Part shown: positions 62,747 to 64,000 of the stretch, one piece after another
Layout: each line of letters begins with the position of its first letter
How positions within the stretch are numbered: the stretch's first letter is position 1
Source: Actinopolyspora xinjiangensis
GTDB taxonomy: Bacteria; Actinomycetota; Actinomycetes; Mycobacteriales; Pseudonocardiaceae
Length of the DNA stretch: 64,000 nucleotides
NCBI RefSeq assembly: GCF_900104475.1
Contig: NZ_FNJR01000008.1
Coordinates: 1 to 64,000, forward strand
Reading direction: 5' to 3'
Made by a program: the position numbers and the translations under genes
Notes under the pieces: generated by a model
Told to the model about the DNA's origin: nothing
What the model saw: the letters and a program-made list of their open reading frames with translations, nothing else
The model's database searches: none

Positions 62747-63925
62747 TCAGCGCTGGTCGGGCCCCAGCGGCAACGGGTCGATCGGCTGGTCGTTCGGGGT
62801 CATGTCGATGCCGAAATCCCTGGCGAAGACCATGCGGGTGTCGCCGATCATCCCTTCGACGCTCTCGTCGAGCTCGAACACCCTGGCCCCGCGCAGCCGG
62901 TGTTCCTCGGCTCCGCCGAGCCCGTACGGCCCGAACCCGGTTCCGGAGGAGTAGCCGAGCAGCACGCCGTAGTAGTCGCCCACGTACGAGTTCACGTGGT
63001 CGTGGCCGCAGAACACGCCACGCACGTCACCGCGCTGCAGGATCGCCGTGAACATCCCGCTGTTGAACGGTCCCGGGCACTCGTCCTCGTTTCGCTCACC
63101 GACGATGCCGTGCTTGTCGACGGCCCGCTCGTGGTCCGCTTCCGAACGGCCGTCCACGCTGGAGAACCACATGAAGCGGTGCTCCCAGAGCGGGATGTGC
63201 ATCCACATCAGTCCGGGAACCTTCCCACCGGCCCGGCGTTCGAGGTGCCGCGAGGTCTCCGAGTACCACTGGATCTGGTCCGGGCGCACCCAGCCCCAGT
63301 GCGGATACCCCTGGAAGTCCTGCCCGGCGATCGTCCCGGGGGCGTAGCGACCGGAGTCCAGCAGCCACAGCGCGAACACCGGCCTGCCGCCGCGCGACCC
63401 GCTGACGGGCAGCACCATGTCGCCGGTACCGGTGACGTCGCGCGGGCCACGTTCGTTCCGGTTGTGCCGGTAGGTCATGTAGAAGTCGAGCATGTCCTCC
63501 TCGGACATGCCCGACAGTCGCTCGGAGTCCTCGTCGTGGTTGCCGAAGGTGATCGCCCAGGGGATGCCGCGCGACTCCATCGGGGTGACCACGTTGTTGA
63601 TGGCCTGCTTGACCCGCAGCTCGCTGTCGCAGCCCCCGGTGATGACGTCCCCGTTGATCAGCGCGAAGTCCGGGTTCTCGGAGTCGAGCGTGCGCTCCAT
63701 CAGCTCGATGGTGCGCCGGTCGGTGCGCTCGTCGTCCTGCGTGTCGTTGAACTGCACGATCCGGAAGGTGCCGTCGGGGCGGAACCGCAGCTTCGGTTCC
63801 GGCGCCTCGAAACCGCTCCGGGTTCGCGCACCCGCCACTGCGGGCGATGCCACGGCGGCAGCCGTTCCCACCCCGGTGGCCCGCAACAGCGCACGTCGCC
63901 CGACACTTCCCGCTTCCTCGCTCAT
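62747..63925 (-). CDS. Tat-exported metallophosphoesterase
   Basis: 392 residues. Tat signal with twin arginine (GSVGRRALLRATGVG, residues ~6-20) and cut near VAGARTRS. Calcineurin-like phosphoesterase motifs: QFNDTQDD (~residue 58), ALINGDVITGG (~residue 87), ITFGNHDED (~residue 120), MHIPLWEH (~residue 240) and VFCGHDHVNSY (~residue 300). The usual DxH of motif I reads DTQ, so one metal-ligand His is replaced by Gln. Secreted phosphodiesterase/phosphatase of unknown substrate. Confidence 0.9.
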   Translation of the reverse strand: MSEEAGSVGRRALLRATGVGTAAAVASPAVAGARTRSGFEAPEPKLRFRPDGTFRIVQFNDTQDDERTDRRTIELMERTLDSENPDFALINGDVITGGCDSELRVKQAINNVVTPMESRGIPWAITFGNHDEDSERLSGMSEEDMLDFYMTYRHNRNERGPRDVTGTGDMVLPVSGSRGGRPVFALWLLDSGRYAPGTIAGQDFQGYPHWGWVRPDQIQWYSETSRHLERRAGGKVPGLMWMHIPLWEHRFMWFSSVDGRSEADHERAVDKHGIVGERNEDECPGPFNSGMFTAILQRGDVRGVFCGHDHVNSYVGDYYGVLLGYSSGTGFGPYGLGGAEEHRLRGARVFELDESVEGMIGDTRMVFARDFGIDMTPNDQPIDPLPLGPDQR

Positions 63926-64000
63926 TGCCCGTTCCCGTCGTCCGGTTCCAGTTCGACCCGGTCGAACCTAGGCGGGTGGGATGACCCAGCGATGGGAAAC

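Overview
The window is high-GC DNA (roughly 68-70% outside one island). GTG and TTG starts are frequent and genes often overlap by 4 bp. The gene content points to a filamentous actinomycete of the Pseudonocardiales/Actinopolyspora type: an HspR-controlled dnaK-grpE-dnaJ-hspR operon, a separate clpB with the HspR (HAIR) operator, an actinobacterial-type dcd, long-form hisG, DUF397 with a Scr1-type XRE regulator, DUF3558 lipoprotein, DUF4097, DUF1707 and DUF5134. The genus is inferred from gene content only; there is no rRNA here.

Layout. 0.4-7.2 kb: regulator/transporter or enzyme pairs (TetR-MFS, CGNR-alpha/beta hydrolase, LysR-TDT anion channel). 7.4-11.6 kb: a copper/oxidase module (DUF5134, CtaG-like, CopA). 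12-15.8 kb: clpB with its HAIR operator, and an NmrA-like protein. 16-20.2 kb: a MarR - MFS - YceI operon in which the exporter and the YceI protein both carry Cna-B/carboxypeptidase-regulatory-like domains, and in which the exporter linker contains a cluster of DnaA boxes. 20.5-24.7 kb: MarR, flavin-binding oxidase-like, flavohemoglobin and DUF1963 genes. 24.8-29.4 kb: the heat-shock operon. 29.7-36.3 kb: DUF4097, hisG, a DsbA-SMR-SMR-deaminase-MarR cluster, and an SMR-TetR pair with TTG starts. 37.5-39.8 kb: an EtfD-like iron-sulfur membrane oxidoreductase. 40-47.7 kb: secreted and hypothetical proteins, Uma2, DUF397/Scr1, a hydrolase, a sugar porter and dcd.

47.8-54.4 kb looks accessory. 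A tRNA-Gly(CCC) with a strong terminator is followed by two small coupled ORFs, a GntR-HAD-NUDIX group behind a four-half-site operator, a flavoprotein coupled to an XRE regulator with an apparent frameshift in its helix-turn-helix, and a membrane-protein gene of about 40% GC. No integrase, relaxase or direct-repeat att site was found.

54.6-64 kb: LD-carboxypeptidase, a DUF3558/WXG-like secretion-flavoured trio whose first gene seems to have lost its start, GNAT, a DUF1326-DUF2182 pair, a two-gene DprA-like + phosphoribosyltransferase operon resembling ShosTA-type toxin-antitoxin/anti-phage systems, an SDR and a Tat-exported metallophosphoesterase.

Three signals are not explained by ordinary genes. 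The first is a dispersed intergenic motif related to CGATTTCTCGCGAGAAATCG, found in six loci as closely spaced pairs and once singly. The second is a composite ~270-340 bp element at 11.7-12.0 and 21.2-21.4 kb containing such a pair plus a long imperfect hairpin with a compensatory base-pair change. The third is the DnaA-box cluster at 17.9-18.1 kb.
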